Position numbers and translations under genes: made by a program
Part shown: in pieces, positions 23,553-32,158 of the stretch
Layout: every line of letters starts with the position of its first letter
Position numbering within the stretch: the stretch's first letter is position 1
Source of the DNA: JAKOQB01 sp036824465
GTDB taxonomy: Bacteria; Pseudomonadota; Gammaproteobacteria; Burkholderiales; Burkholderiaceae_F
DNA length: 35,883 nt
Assembly (NCBI GenBank): GCA_036824465.1
Contig: DAITAC010000039.1
Span: 1-35,883 of the forward strand
Reading direction: 5' to 3'
Notes under the pieces: model-generated
Databases searched by the model: none
Told to the model about the DNA's origin: nothing
Seen by the model: only the letters and a program-made list of their open reading frames with translations

Positions 23553-24926
23553 TTATGCGGGCTGTGCCAGCCCGACCATGTGCCGCACGTCAGCGGCCGC
23601 GGCGATCTTCCAGCACGCGTCGATGAGCCGGCGCGAGCGCGCCGCGCCGAGCATCGGATCGGCCAGCGCATGGAACTTCGCTTCCAGGTCGGCGTCGGTC
23701 ATCGGGCGAGCCAGCGAACCAATCGCGTGTTCGACGAACACGTGCACGCTGCGGCCATCGGTCAGGTGCGCGATGACGTCGGCGGATTCCTCGCGGATTC
23801 TGTCGTCGACTGTGGCAATCACCTTGCGCCGCACGGCGACGAGGTCGGCCCGGTGCACGATCTCATCGGAGAACTCCGCTTCGCCCGCGCGGCCGAAGAT
23901 CAACCCCGCCGCGCAGCCGTGATAGACGCTGAACTTCGCCTGCAGGCCGTCGGCGGGCTCTTTCCTGCCGGTCAGCTCCAGCACCAGCGAGTGCACTTTC
24001 AGTTCAATGCGTTCAACCTGCTCCGGCCGCACTCCCTGGGCACGCAATTGCGCGCAGGCGTCGATGCTGGGATGGATCACGATTCCGCACGCAAACGGCT
24101 TGTAGGTGTTGAAGGCGATTTCGAAACGCGAGCCCAGTTCGTCGCTGATCTCGTTCCACCGGCACTTTGTCGAGACTACCTGCATCAGGCCGCGCGGCGC
24201 CTCCAGGGCCTTGCCGCTCGCCGTGAAGCCGTGTTTGGCGAGCAGCGCCGCGGTCAGGCCCGCGCGCGCGGCAGCACCCGGGTGAAACGGCTTGGTCATG
24301 GTGCCGAACTGTTCGCGCAATCCGATCGGCTGTGACGCGGCGATGCCGAGTGCCATTGCAGTCTCTCGTTCATCGAGGCCGAGCAGTCGCGCGCACGCGG
24401 CCGCCGCGCCCAGCATGCCGGTCGAACCGGTGATGTGCCAGCCGCGGTCGTAATGCTCCGGATAGATCGCATTGCCGACGCGGCACGCGACATCGATGCC
24501 GAGCACCAGCGCATCGAGCAGCGCCCGCCCGGTTGCGTTCGTGTGTTCGGCGAGCGCCAGCGCGGCGGAGGCCACCGGCCCGGCGGGATGGATGATCGTT
24601 TTCAGGTGCGTGTCGTCGAAGTCGAACGTGTGCGAGCTGATGCCGTTCACCAGCGCCGCGCCGGCCATGTCGATACGCTCGCTGCGGCCGAGCAGGCTGG
24701 CCTGTGGCGCCGGCTGCAGTTCGCGCAGCGCCGCCAGTGCCGCGTCCGCGCTCGCATGGCGCGCGGCGCCGACGGCACAGCCGACCCAGTTGAGAAGCGT
24801 GCGATGCGCTTCATGCTCGACCGCTTCGCTCCAGCCATGCGACGGATGCGTGGCGACAAAACGGGCAAGGGTGGCGGTGACGGGCGGCGCGTTGAGGTCA
24901 GCCGCGACCTGTGTGTTGCGGGCCAT
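23553..24926 (-). CDS. MmgE/PrpD family protein
   Basis: 457 aa. Typical PrpD-type order: an N-terminal helical domain (HRTLLNWVGCAVGAARH, LVNGISSHTFDFDDTHLKTIIHPAGPVASAALALAE), then GWHITGSTGMLGAAAACARLLGL and TMTKPFHPGAAARAGLTAALLAKHGFT, and the C-terminal domain with TYKPFACGIVIHPSIDA. The family includes 2-methylcitrate dehydratase, aconitate isomerase-like enzymes and itaconate-forming enzymes. The gene is the second of a two-gene unit, 17 bases after a TctC-type gene. This pairing suggests catabolism of an imported organic acid, but not methylcitrate in particular, since no prpB/prpC is present. Confidence 0.92.
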   Translation of the reverse strand: MARNTQVAADLNAPPVTATLARFVATHPSHGWSEAVEHEAHRTLLNWVGCAVGAARHASADAALAALRELQPAPQASLLGRSERIDMAGAALVNGISSHTFDFDDTHLKTIIHPAGPVASAALALAEHTNATGRALLDALVLGIDVACRVGNAIYPEHYDRGWHITGSTGMLGAAAACARLLGLDERETAMALGIAASQPIGLREQFGTMTKPFHPGAAARAGLTAALLAKHGFTASGKALEAPRGLMQVVSTKCRWNEISDELGSRFEIAFNTYKPFACGIVIHPSIDACAQLRAQGVRPEQVERIELKVHSLVLELTGRKEPADGLQAKFSVYHGCAAGLIFGRAGEAEFSDEIVHRADLVAVRRKVIATVDDRIREESADVIAHLTDGRSVHVFVEHAIGSLARPMTDADLEAKFHALADPMLGAARSRRLIDACWKIAAAADVRHMVGLAQPA

Positions 24927-24943
24927 CGTAGGCTCAATCCCGG

Positions 24944-25915
24944 CTAATCGATCTCGATCTTGCGTTCGCGCGTGAGCTTGCTCCAGCGCGCAATGTCGTC
25001 GCGGATGTACTGCGCAAACTGCGCCGGCGTCATCGGCATCGGCTCCAGCGCTTCGCCGGCGAGCCGCTCGCGCAGCTCAGGCGTCGCGAGCGCTTTGTTG
25101 ATTTCGTCATTCAGCCGCCGCGTGATCGCCTCGGGCAGTTTTGCCGGGCCGACGATGCCGTACCACTGCACACCGTCGAAGCCCCTGTAGCCAAGTTCCT
25201 CGAACGTCGGCACGTCGGGCAGCAGCGGATGGCGCCGAGTGCCGGTGACCGCCAGCGGCCGCACCTTCTGGGCGCGGATATGCGGAATCGCTGCCGCCAG
25301 ACCCGGAAACATCGCCTGCGTCTGCCCGCCCAGCAGATCGGCGAAGGCCGGACCGATGCCGCGATAGGGAATATGCACGACGAAGAACCCGGCGGCGAGC
25401 TTGAACTGTTCCATTGCGAGGTGGGTCAGCGTGCCGGGGCCGGCCGAGCCGTAGTTGAGTTTCCCGGGGTTCCTGCGCGCAAACCCGATGAACTCCTGCA
25501 GCGTGTTGACCGGCACGCTTGGGTGAACCACCAGCACGTTCGGCGTGCCGCCCACCATCGCGATCGCGGTGAAGTCGTTGATTGCGTCGTACGGCACCTT
25601 GCGCACGGCGGGATTGGTGCCATGCGTGCCGACGTATCCCACCATCAGCGTGTAGCCGTCGGGTGCGGCGCGCGCCACGGTTTGCGCGGCGATCACTCCG
25701 CCGCCGCCGCTCTGGTTCTCGACGATGAACGACTGGCCGAGCGCGCGCGTCAGCCGGTCGGCGACGGTGCGGCCAACCAGATCGACGCCGCCGCCGGGCT
25801 GGACCGGCGCAATGATGCGCACCGTCTTATTCGGATATATGGCTTGCGCCCGTGCCCATTCGGGAGCGGTCACCCCGGCACAGAGCGAGCCAATCAGAAG
25901 CGTCCGACGATGCAT
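24944..25915 (-). CDS. Tripartite tricarboxylate transporter substrate-binding protein (Bug/TctC family)
   Basis: 323 aa with signal peptide (MHRRTLLIGSLCAGVTAPEWARAQA). The mature start YPNKTVRIIAPVQPGGGVDLVGRTVADRL and FIVENQSGGGGVIAAQTVA are the family hallmarks. Only modest similarity to the orphan at 2428 is evident. It is the first gene of a two-gene unit with MmgE/PrpD and probably binds the acid which that enzyme processes. No TctA/TctB is present. Confidence 0.93.
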   Translation of the reverse strand: MHRRTLLIGSLCAGVTAPEWARAQAIYPNKTVRIIAPVQPGGGVDLVGRTVADRLTRALGQSFIVENQSGGGGVIAAQTVARAAPDGYTLMVGYVGTHGTNPAVRKVPYDAINDFTAIAMVGGTPNVLVVHPSVPVNTLQEFIGFARRNPGKLNYGSAGPGTLTHLAMEQFKLAAGFFVVHIPYRGIGPAFADLLGGQTQAMFPGLAAAIPHIRAQKVRPLAVTGTRRHPLLPDVPTFEELGYRGFDGVQWYGIVGPAKLPEAITRRLNDEINKALATPELRERLAGEALEPMPMTPAQFAQYIRDDIARWSKLTRERKIEID

Positions 25916-26104
25916 GCCCGGGTTCGGTCAGGACTGAATGAGCGTGATGCTACCGTTCTGCCCGTTGGCGTGCTGACAGGAAAGGGAACAAAAGCGTTGC
26001 GAAATCGTGCGCGGCGTCGTTGTCGAGATCATCGTCGACTTCCTGAACGGCGAGCATGCCGGAGCAGGCGATCGGATTTCGGCCGCGTGGCTGGCGCGCC
26101 GACG

Positions 26105-27313
26105 TCAGACTGATGCGGCGGTCCTGAACCCGGCGAATATGTCGCAACGTGCGGGCAGAGCAAAGTCTCGATAGCGTGTGTGATGCAGGCGAGCGTGCGT
26201 GGCAAAGCTGCCGCCGCGCAGTTCGCGATGAGTGTGAAACCATGGGACCGAGTAGTCGGCGTACGGCCCGGCAACGAATCCGGGGTACGGTGCGAATGGA
26301 TCGGCGGTCCACTCCCAGACCGTGCCGCCCCATTCGATGCGACCTTCCAGCGCTGCATGCTCCCACTCGGCCGCGCGTGGCAGCCGGCGCTGGGCCCAGC
26401 GACAATAGGCCTCCGCCTCAAACGCGTTGACGTGAATCACCGGCTGGTCGGGATCGAGCGGCAACCAGCGCTCGAACCAGCGCACTTCCCAGCCGGATCC
26501 AGACGTGCGCCAGCGCTCGGGATGGCTGCGACCGACATTCGTACGCCAGCGCTGTGCGTCGGCTCCGACCCAGTACTCATCGCGCTCGTAGCCGCCGGCT
26601 TCGACAAAGCGCAGATAAGCGCCCGCGGTGACGGTCGTGCTGTCGACTTCGTACGGCGCAAGCGTGATCTCGACTTCCGGACCTTCGTTGTCGAACGAGA
26701 ACCCACCGGCATCAGCGGGCCAGCCGATGCGCACTGTTTCGCCGGCCATCTTGGCCGCTTCGGGCGTCGCTACCTGCGGCAGCGCTGCCGTGCGCGGCGC
26801 CGGATAGCCCAGTGCGGCACGCATCCAGACGAGCGCTTCGTTGTGCATGTCTTCGTGCAGCAGCGCAAGGCGGTAGAAATACAGCGCGGCGTCGTCTTCG
26901 CCCGCGGCATCGAGCGCGGTCATGGTGGTCGCAAACGTGGCATCGAGCATCGCTTCGACTTCGCCTCGTGACGGCAGGGGCGCGCTCCAGCGCGCGGCGT
27001 GCGCCAGGCGTGCGGAGTCGAACAGCGCGTCAGGCCCGGCATGAATCGGCGTGCGCGCGGCGTGCACCAGGCCGTCGCTGCCGCGATGATGCGGTCCGCG
27101 CTGGACCCAGAATTCCCAGAACCACGCCACGTGGGCAGCTTCCCATGCGACCGGATTGATGCCTGCCTGCTGCGGCACCTGCCATTGCGTGTCGTCGAGG
27201 TCGTCGATCAGTGAACGCAGACGCTTGCGCGTGCTCTGGATGGCGAGCCGCAGCTCGTCGCGGAAATAGTGACGCGCGCGGCGGCCGATCGAATGCAGGG
27301 TCGAAACGTCCAT
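26105..27313 (-). CDS. egtB: EgtB-like sulfoxide synthase (ergothioneine), SenA-like alternative
   Basis: 402 aa. The N-terminal DinB-like domain carries a non-haem iron triad H61, H153 and H157 with E159 (LLHEDMHNEA). A C-terminal formylglycine-generating-enzyme-like domain starts around 190 and ends AGFRTAASV. EgtB joins a thiol to hercynine using O2. The helix around H61 reads INPVAWEAAHVAWFWEFWVQRGPHH, whereas many EgtB proteins have SPxKWHLAHTxWFFE. This is reminiscent of the SenA (selenoneine) branch, but no senB or senC lies in the window. It follows egtD by 2 bases, so the pair is one unit. Confidence 0.88.
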   Translation of the reverse strand: MDVSTLHSIGRRARHYFRDELRLAIQSTRKRLRSLIDDLDDTQWQVPQQAGINPVAWEAAHVAWFWEFWVQRGPHHRGSDGLVHAARTPIHAGPDALFDSARLAHAARWSAPLPSRGEVEAMLDATFATTMTALDAAGEDDAALYFYRLALLHEDMHNEALVWMRAALGYPAPRTAALPQVATPEAAKMAGETVRIGWPADAGGFSFDNEGPEVEITLAPYEVDSTTVTAGAYLRFVEAGGYERDEYWVGADAQRWRTNVGRSHPERWRTSGSGWEVRWFERWLPLDPDQPVIHVNAFEAEAYCRWAQRRLPRAAEWEHAALEGRIEWGGTVWEWTADPFAPYPGFVAGPYADYSVPWFHTHRELRGGSFATHARLHHTRYRDFALPARCDIFAGFRTAASV

Positions 27314-27315
27314 CG

Positions 27316-28329
27316 TCAGTCGGCGCGCGCCAGGAACAATGCAAACCAGTCGCGTGCATCGGTCCAGCGCTGCTGAACGGAGAAGCCTGCCGCTGTCAGC
27401 AGCGTGGCAAACTGGTCAGGCAGGTATTTGTACGAGTTTTCCGTATGAATGCGCTCGCCGGCGTTGAAGCGGCGCTCCACATTGGTCCAGCGCACGGTCA
27501 CCGCGCGGCGTGCTTCCAGATGCATTTCGATTCGCTGCTGTTGTGGGTCGTAGAAGGCGACATGGCGCCACTCGGCGGTGTTGAAGTCGGTGCCGGCAAC
27601 TCGATTAACGTGATTCAGCACGTTTCGGTTGAATGCCGCCGTGATGCCGAGCGCGTCGTCGTAGGCGGCGTCCAGCGTTGCCTTGTCCTTCACCAGGTCG
27701 ACGCCGATCAGCAGCGCGCCGTCGCGGTCCAGCGCGGCGCGGATCTGCGCCAGAAAGCGCACTGCCTCGTCGGGTCTGAAGTTGCCGATCGACGAGCCGG
27801 GATAGAAGAACAGGCGTCGCACGCGTGTGACTTCGTCCGGCAGCGCCAGCGTGTGCGTGAAGTCGACGCTGACGCCAAGCATCCGCACGGCTGGGTACTC
27901 GCGTTGCAGGCATTCGAGGGACGTGGCGAGATAGTCGACCGAAATATCCAGCGCAACGTACGTGGACGGCCGCAGCGCATGAAACATGCGGCCGGCCTTT
28001 TCGCAATTTCCCGCGCCCAGATCGATCAGCGTGCAGTCGCGATTGCCGTAGGCGTGCGCGATCGCGGGCAGGTGCGAAGCGAAGATCGATGCCTCGGCAC
28101 GAGTCAGATAATACTCGGGCAGTTCGGTGATCGCGGCAAATAACCGTGCGCCCAGCGCGTCGTAGAAGTACTTGGGTGCAATGGCCGCTGCCGGCGACGC
28201 CAGACCTGCCAGCAGATCTTCGCGCATTGCTGCCGCGTCGGGACGGTGCATTTCGATCAGCCGCGGCCGCGCCGGTGCAGCGGAGTCGTGCCGCACAGTC
28301 TGGGGGCGGATGTCACCGGAGGCGGCCAT
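27316..28329 (-). CDS. egtD: L-histidine N-alpha-methyltransferase
   Basis: 337 aa. Signature PKYFYDALGARLFAAITELPEYYLTRAE (52-79), SAM-binding LIDLGAGNCEKAGRM (101-115), then FYPGSSIGNF and a C-terminal ENSYKYLPDQF. It trimethylates histidine to hercynine, the first ergothioneine step and also the acceptor for selenoneine. The start at 28329 has a weak ribosome site; a start at residue 27 (MHRPD) is possible. It lies immediately upstream of the EgtB-like gene. Confidence 0.94.
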   Translation of the reverse strand: MAASGDIRPQTVRHDSAAPARPRLIEMHRPDAAAMREDLLAGLASPAAAIAPKYFYDALGARLFAAITELPEYYLTRAEASIFASHLPAIAHAYGNRDCTLIDLGAGNCEKAGRMFHALRPSTYVALDISVDYLATSLECLQREYPAVRMLGVSVDFTHTLALPDEVTRVRRLFFYPGSSIGNFRPDEAVRFLAQIRAALDRDGALLIGVDLVKDKATLDAAYDDALGITAAFNRNVLNHVNRVAGTDFNTAEWRHVAFYDPQQQRIEMHLEARRAVTVRWTNVERRFNAGERIHTENSYKYLPDQFATLLTAAGFSVQQRWTDARDWFALFLARAD

Positions 28330-28462
28330 TGGACTTAAGCGCTCGATTTCTGCGTAACCTTACACGCAGGCGCTCGCGCGCGGCGGAGGTTTCCGCCAGC
28401 GGTCCGTTAGAACGAATTCTGGGTCGAGCAACGCAATTCCGGCAACGGCCCGCCTTGCTGCA

Positions 28463-28479
28463 CGGCGCTACCGGCGCCG
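28463..28479 (-). terminator. Hairpin after the HicA-like gene
   Basis: Perfect 6-bp stem CGGCGC/GCGCCG with a 5-base loop, 6 bases beyond the hicA stop on the minus strand. There is no U-tract, so it is a weak candidate. The rest of 28330-28484 shows no gene. Confidence 0.35.
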
Positions 28480-28484
28480 CTGAG

Positions 28485-28766
28485 CTACGAGTTTCTCTGC
28501 TGTTCGTACAGCGATGGCGTGGCGCCGCCGCGGCCGAGAAACTCGCGCAGATGCTGAACTGAACTGCGATCGAGCGTATTGCCATGGTGCGGCCGATGGA
28601 GAATGCCTTCGGCGTGACCGAGCTTGACGCGGATGCGCGCGCCCGAAAGCATTTCCATTTCCGCGCCGAGATGCTTGAGCAGTGACTCGATATCGCGCCA
28701 GTGAATGTTGCCGCTGATCGGGTCGTGGAAGATCGTCTTGAGTAGTTGCTCGTGCTTGTGGCTCAT
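28485..28766 (-). CDS. HicA-family protein, apparently orphan
   Basis: 93 aa. LLKTIFHDPISGNIHWRDIESLLKHLGAEMEMLSGARIRVKLGHAEGILHRPHHGN is the small dsRBD-like HicA fold, with the usual catalytic His region at HRPHH. HicA toxins cleave mRNA and are neutralised by HicB. No HicB frame is present within several hundred bases on either side. Stand-alone HicA-like proteins with this HDPISGNIHW form are known to occur and may not be toxins. The start is placed where homology begins. Confidence 0.78.
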   Translation of the reverse strand: MSHKHEQLLKTIFHDPISGNIHWRDIESLLKHLGAEMEMLSGARIRVKLGHAEGILHRPHHGNTLDRSSVQHLREFLGRGGATPSLYEQQRNS

Positions 28767-28805
28767 TGAAACGCACCGGTCCGTGTTTGCGCACGCGCAG
28801 GATAC

Positions 28806-29056
28806 TAGCCCGGATGTTTCGCGAGGTCGCCCCTGTAAGCGCCCACTTTTGAGCTTCGACAGGCACTTGCAGCGATCCGCATACGATCCAATTTGGACCG
28901 CCGGGGCTACGCGGGCTTGCGCGGCGCCTGCGGGCGCGGACTTACGCTCAGGTGTTCGCGAATGCCTCCGGGCATTCGACTGCGCGCCTCTCGCGCAATC
29001 CGCATCCCGCACGCATCCACGCGATTCCCGCGTCCGTCGTGAAATATCCGGGTTAG
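28806..29056. repeat. MITE-like repeat, copy 2
   Basis: About 251 bp in the same orientation as copy 1 (50-302). The left end CTAGCCCGGATGTTTC and the right end read in reverse complement, CTAACCCGGATATTTC, match at 14 of 16 positions. The right three-quarters follows copy 1 closely, including an ATCCAATTTGG block, a GCGCGGCGCCTGCGGGCGCG block and the hairpin at 28959-28978. It lies in the gene-free stretch 28767-29103 between hicA and the glycine-zipper gene. No target-site duplication is seen. Confidence 0.7.
28959..28978. other. Conserved hairpin inside repeat copy 2
   Basis: Stem CGAATGCC/GGCATTCG, loop TCCG. The stem is identical to that of copy 1 while all but one loop base have changed. 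Confidence 0.6.
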
Positions 29057-29103
29057 CGCGCGGGCGCGCGGCGACCGCTTGTATCGCTGCGGTTTGCGTC
29101 AGA

Positions 29104-29682
29104 TCAGCGCGGCGGCGGCGCGTTCGGCGGCGGGATGCTGCCCGGTGCGCCATAGCCCGGCGTCGTGTAGCGCGGCGGTGCATAGTCCGGCGGCGCGTTG
29201 GGCGGTGGATAGGCCGGTGCGGCGTACGGCGGGCGTTGATAGGAGCGCGCGTAGCGACCCGTCATCGCAACCTTGTTGCCGGCCGCGTACATGCACTGCG
29301 TGTAGGTGGCGTCGTAGCGCTGCTGGGTTGCGTAATACGAACTCTGCGCCGCGCCGGTCCCTGCGGCACTACCGGCCAGCAGACCGACCCCGGCGCCGAC
29401 TCCCGCCGCAGCACTGGTATTGCCGATCGCTGCGCCAGCGGCCGCCCCGATGAGCGTGCCTACCACGGCGCTGGCCACTGCGCTGTTGTTGGCGTTGTCG
29501 GTCGCCGACGGGCCCACCTGCGCCGCGGCGTACTGGCGGCAGCGCGCGTCATCGACCTGGAATTCTTCGAACGACTTGCGGCTGCCGGGCAGCGCGGCCG
29601 TGCTCGGCCCGCTCGGCATCACCACGCACCCGCTGAGTCCGAGTACTGCGGTGGTCGTTGCCATCCTGAGCATGCGATTCAT
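29104..29682 (-). CDS. Glycine-zipper lipoprotein
   Basis: 192 aa. Lipobox LSGC with the lipidated Cys at about 19 (VLGLSGCVVMPSG). FEEFQVDDARCRQYAAAQV precedes a glycine-zipper stretch (about 68-110: VVGTLIGAAAGAAIGNTSAAAGVGAGVGLLAGSAAGTG), which can insert in membranes or oligomerise. Then YDATYTQCMYAAGNKV and a Pro-rich tail with repeated PPNAPP. It is probably an outer-membrane envelope protein of the OmpA-associated/17-kDa-antigen-like type. It is the second gene after the secreted protein at 29698, 15 bases downstream. Confidence 0.85.
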   Translation of the reverse strand: MNRMLRMATTTAVLGLSGCVVMPSGPSTAALPGSRKSFEEFQVDDARCRQYAAAQVGPSATDNANNSAVASAVVGTLIGAAAGAAIGNTSAAAGVGAGVGLLAGSAAGTGAAQSSYYATQQRYDATYTQCMYAAGNKVAMTGRYARSYQRPPYAAPAYPPPNAPPDYAPPRYTTPGYGAPGSIPPPNAPPPR

Positions 29683-29697
29683 GGTTTTCTCCGTTGC

Positions 29698-30108
29698 CTA
29701 CTGCTGCGGCGGCACGCGTTGCCAGCCGCCTGGGCACTCCTTGATATAGGGGTAATAGCCCCTGGCGCTTTCGCACCAGTACCACCAGGTCGCGGGCGGT
29801 TGCGCCTGCGGCGCTGCGGGCGCGGGATCATCGCGCTCCACGTACACCGGCGGCGACGAGGGCACGACGGCGGTCGGCGGCCCGTAGTAGTAGGCGGGCG
29901 GAGGCGCGTAGTAGACCGGCGGTCCGTAGTAATAACTCGGACCCCAGAGCAGAGGGAATGGAATTCCAAGCTGCAGCGACACGCCGCCGTGCCAGCGACC
30001 GGACCCACCACCGTGCCAGCGCCCGTGTTGAGCATTGGCGGGGGTAACGACAGCCAATAGTCCAAGCGCGGCAATCAGGGCCGCGAAGGTGAGTCGAAGC
30101 GTTTTCAT
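29698..30108 (-). CDS. Tyr/Pro-rich secreted protein
   Basis: 136 aa. Signal peptide MKTLRLTFAALIAALGLLAVVTPANAQ. A His/Gly segment (HGRWHGGGSGRWHGG) is followed by a repetitive YYYGPP/YYAPPPAYYYGPP region. The conserved C-terminal module WWYWCESARGYYPYIKECPGGWQRVPP has two Cys likely forming a disulphide. I recognise this ending from uncharacterised betaproteobacterial proteins but know no function. The start is supported by GAGGAAACC just upstream. It is the first gene of a unit with the glycine-zipper lipoprotein. Confidence 0.82.
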   Translation of the reverse strand: MKTLRLTFAALIAALGLLAVVTPANAQHGRWHGGGSGRWHGGVSLQLGIPFPLLWGPSYYYGPPVYYAPPPAYYYGPPTAVVPSSPPVYVERDDPAPAAPQAQPPATWWYWCESARGYYPYIKECPGGWQRVPPQQ

Positions 30109-30325
30109 CGTGGTTTCCTCACTGCAGACGACTCGCGTTGCGAGCAGGTCATCTGTCTAACGTTCATTGTCGGCAACTGCGCACCGCTCGCAAGCCGAAA
30201 AGCGTTGAAGTTGTAACTCTTCGTTGCTGGGCGCAATGCAACCTGACGCCGCGCAGGTGTGATCACCGTTTTGCATTGCGGATTCGCGAAGTTCACCGCA
30301 GTTCCCGCGGCTTCGCCCGACGGCG

Positions 30326-32131
30326 CTAGCCGGAAGCGCCGAGCGCCGCCTTCGCCTTTTCCTCCAGCGCCGACCAGCGTTCGAGCTTGCCCATCAAGGC
30401 TGCTTCGATCGCGTCATGGCGTGCGGCATCCTGCTTCATCTGCTGCGGACCGTTCCTGTGATAGCCGGGCGCACTCATCCGCGTTTGCAGATCGATCTGC
30501 TCACGCTCCAGTGCCTCGATCTCGGCCGGCAGTGCCTCGAGTTCACGCTGCTCCTTGAAAGAAAGCTTGATGCGCTCAGTGCGGCGCGCGGGCGGCGTGG
30601 CCCTGGCCGCGCTGGCCTCGACCGCAATGGCAGGGCGCTGCGCAATCCAATCCGAGTAGCCGCCCACATACTCGCGCCAGCGCCCATCGCCTTCGGCGAC
30701 GAGCGATTGTGTCGCGATGCTGTCGAGGAAGGCGCGGTCATGCGACACCAGCAGCAACGTGCCGGCGTAGTCCTGCAAGGTTTCCTCGAGCAGTTCGAGC
30801 GACTCGATGTCGAGATCGTTGGTCGGCTCATCGAGAACGAGCAGATTCGCCGGCCGCGCGAACAAGCGGGCCAGCAGCAGGCGATTGCGCTCGCCGCCCG
30901 ACAGCGTCTGCACCGGTGCATTCGCGCGCCTGGGCGGAAACAGAAAGTCGGCGAGGTAGGTCATCACGTGCTTGCGTCCACCGCCGACCTCGACCCAGTC
31001 GCTGCCCGGCGCAATCGTCTCGGCGACGGTTTTCTCTGGATCGAGCGCTGCGCGCATCTGATCGAAGTACGCGACCTGCGAATTCGTTCCCAGCCGCACG
31101 CTGCCGCTGTCTGGTGCCAACTGGCCAAGAATCAACCGGATCAGCGTCGATTTGCCGGCACCGTTGGGTCCGATCAGCGCAAGCCGGTCACCGCGCATCA
31201 CGCGCAGATCGAGTTCGCGCACGATGACGCGCTCGCCAAACGATTTGCAGACGCCCTTGAGCTCCGCAACGAGCCGGCCGCTGCGCCCGCCCGCCTCGAG
31301 TTGCAGCTTGACGTTGCCAATCCGCTCGCGGCGGGCGGTGCGTTCGACGCGCAGATGCTCGAGCCGGCTGACGCGGCCGGCGTTGCGCGTGCGGCGTGCC
31401 TCAATGCCCTTGCGGATCCAGGCCTCTTCCTGCGACCAGAACTTGTCGAATTTGCGCCGTGCGGTGTCTTCGGCCGCGAGCTCATCCCGCTTGCGCGCCT
31501 CGAACGCGGTGTAGTTGCCGGGATAGCCGCGCAGCGCGCCACGATCCAGCTCGACAATGCGCGTGGCGACGCGATCGAGGAAGCGACGGTCGTGCGTGAT
31601 CACAATCGATGCGCCGCGCTTGATGACGAGTTCCTCCAGCCGCTCGATGCCGTCGATATCGAGGTGATTGGTCGGCTCATCCAGCAGCAACAAGTCCGGC
31701 TGCAGCGCAAAGGCGAGCGCAAGTGCCGCTCGCTTGCGTTCACCGCCAGAGGCGCCCTCGGGCGAATGCATGCCATCGACCTCGAAGCGATGGAGAAACT
31801 CGGTCAGCCGGGCCTCGACGCGCCAGCGTTCGCGTTCGTCGGGAATGGACGGAATATGCCCGCGCAGCAGCAGCGCGTCATGCAGCGTCGCCGCGTGCAG
31901 CAGCAACGGCTCCTGTTCGACCAGCACCACGCGCAGGCCGGCGCGCGCCTTCAGCTCACCGGCATCGAGCTGCACGCGCCCGGCCAGCACGTTGAGCAGC
32001 GAACTCTTGCCGGTGCCATTGCGGCCGATCAGCCCGATCCGTTCGTCTTCCAGCACAGTGAGCTGCGCGCGATCGAGCAGTGGCTGGTCGCCGTAGGCGA
32101 GTTCGGCATCGATCAGCGTGGCAAGCGTCAT
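30326..32131 (-). CDS. uup: ABC-F ATPase Uup
   Basis: 601 aa from ATG 32131; a longer frame runs further upstream without homology. Two ABC domains: Walker A GRNGTGKS (36-43) with signature SGGER, and GPNGAGKS (321-328) with LSGGE (410-414) and LDEPTNDLD (433-441). The inter-domain linker (about 210-270) is Arg/Glu-rich. A C-terminal coiled-coil (about 515-601) marks Uup within the ABC-F class. It is a cytosolic, ribosome- or DNA-associated factor with no membrane domain. It is divergent from aacS across 27 bp. Confidence 0.94.
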   Translation of the reverse strand: MTLATLIDAELAYGDQPLLDRAQLTVLEDERIGLIGRNGTGKSSLLNVLAGRVQLDAGELKARAGLRVVLVEQEPLLLHAATLHDALLLRGHIPSIPDERERWRVEARLTEFLHRFEVDGMHSPEGASGGERKRAALALAFALQPDLLLLDEPTNHLDIDGIERLEELVIKRGASIVITHDRRFLDRVATRIVELDRGALRGYPGNYTAFEARKRDELAAEDTARRKFDKFWSQEEAWIRKGIEARRTRNAGRVSRLEHLRVERTARRERIGNVKLQLEAGGRSGRLVAELKGVCKSFGERVIVRELDLRVMRGDRLALIGPNGAGKSTLIRLILGQLAPDSGSVRLGTNSQVAYFDQMRAALDPEKTVAETIAPGSDWVEVGGGRKHVMTYLADFLFPPRRANAPVQTLSGGERNRLLLARLFARPANLLVLDEPTNDLDIESLELLEETLQDYAGTLLLVSHDRAFLDSIATQSLVAEGDGRWREYVGGYSDWIAQRPAIAVEASAARATPPARRTERIKLSFKEQRELEALPAEIEALEREQIDLQTRMSAPGYHRNGPQQMKQDAARHDAIEAALMGKLERWSALEEKAKAALGASG

Positions 32132-32158
32132 GCGGCCACGATACCGGAGCGAGCTACG

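Noticed and set aside
28440..28500. tRNA-like string: minus strand reads GTAGCTCAGCGGCGCCGG, resembling a D-arm
   Set aside because: No anticodon stem, no T-arm (GGTTCGA) and no acceptor pairing follow. It overlaps the end of the hicA-like gene and a simple hairpin.
30416..32158. Long plus-strand open frame antisense to uup and continuous with aacS
   Set aside because: High-GC artefact: no homology in this stretch, and aacS similarity with a ribosome site begins at 32159.
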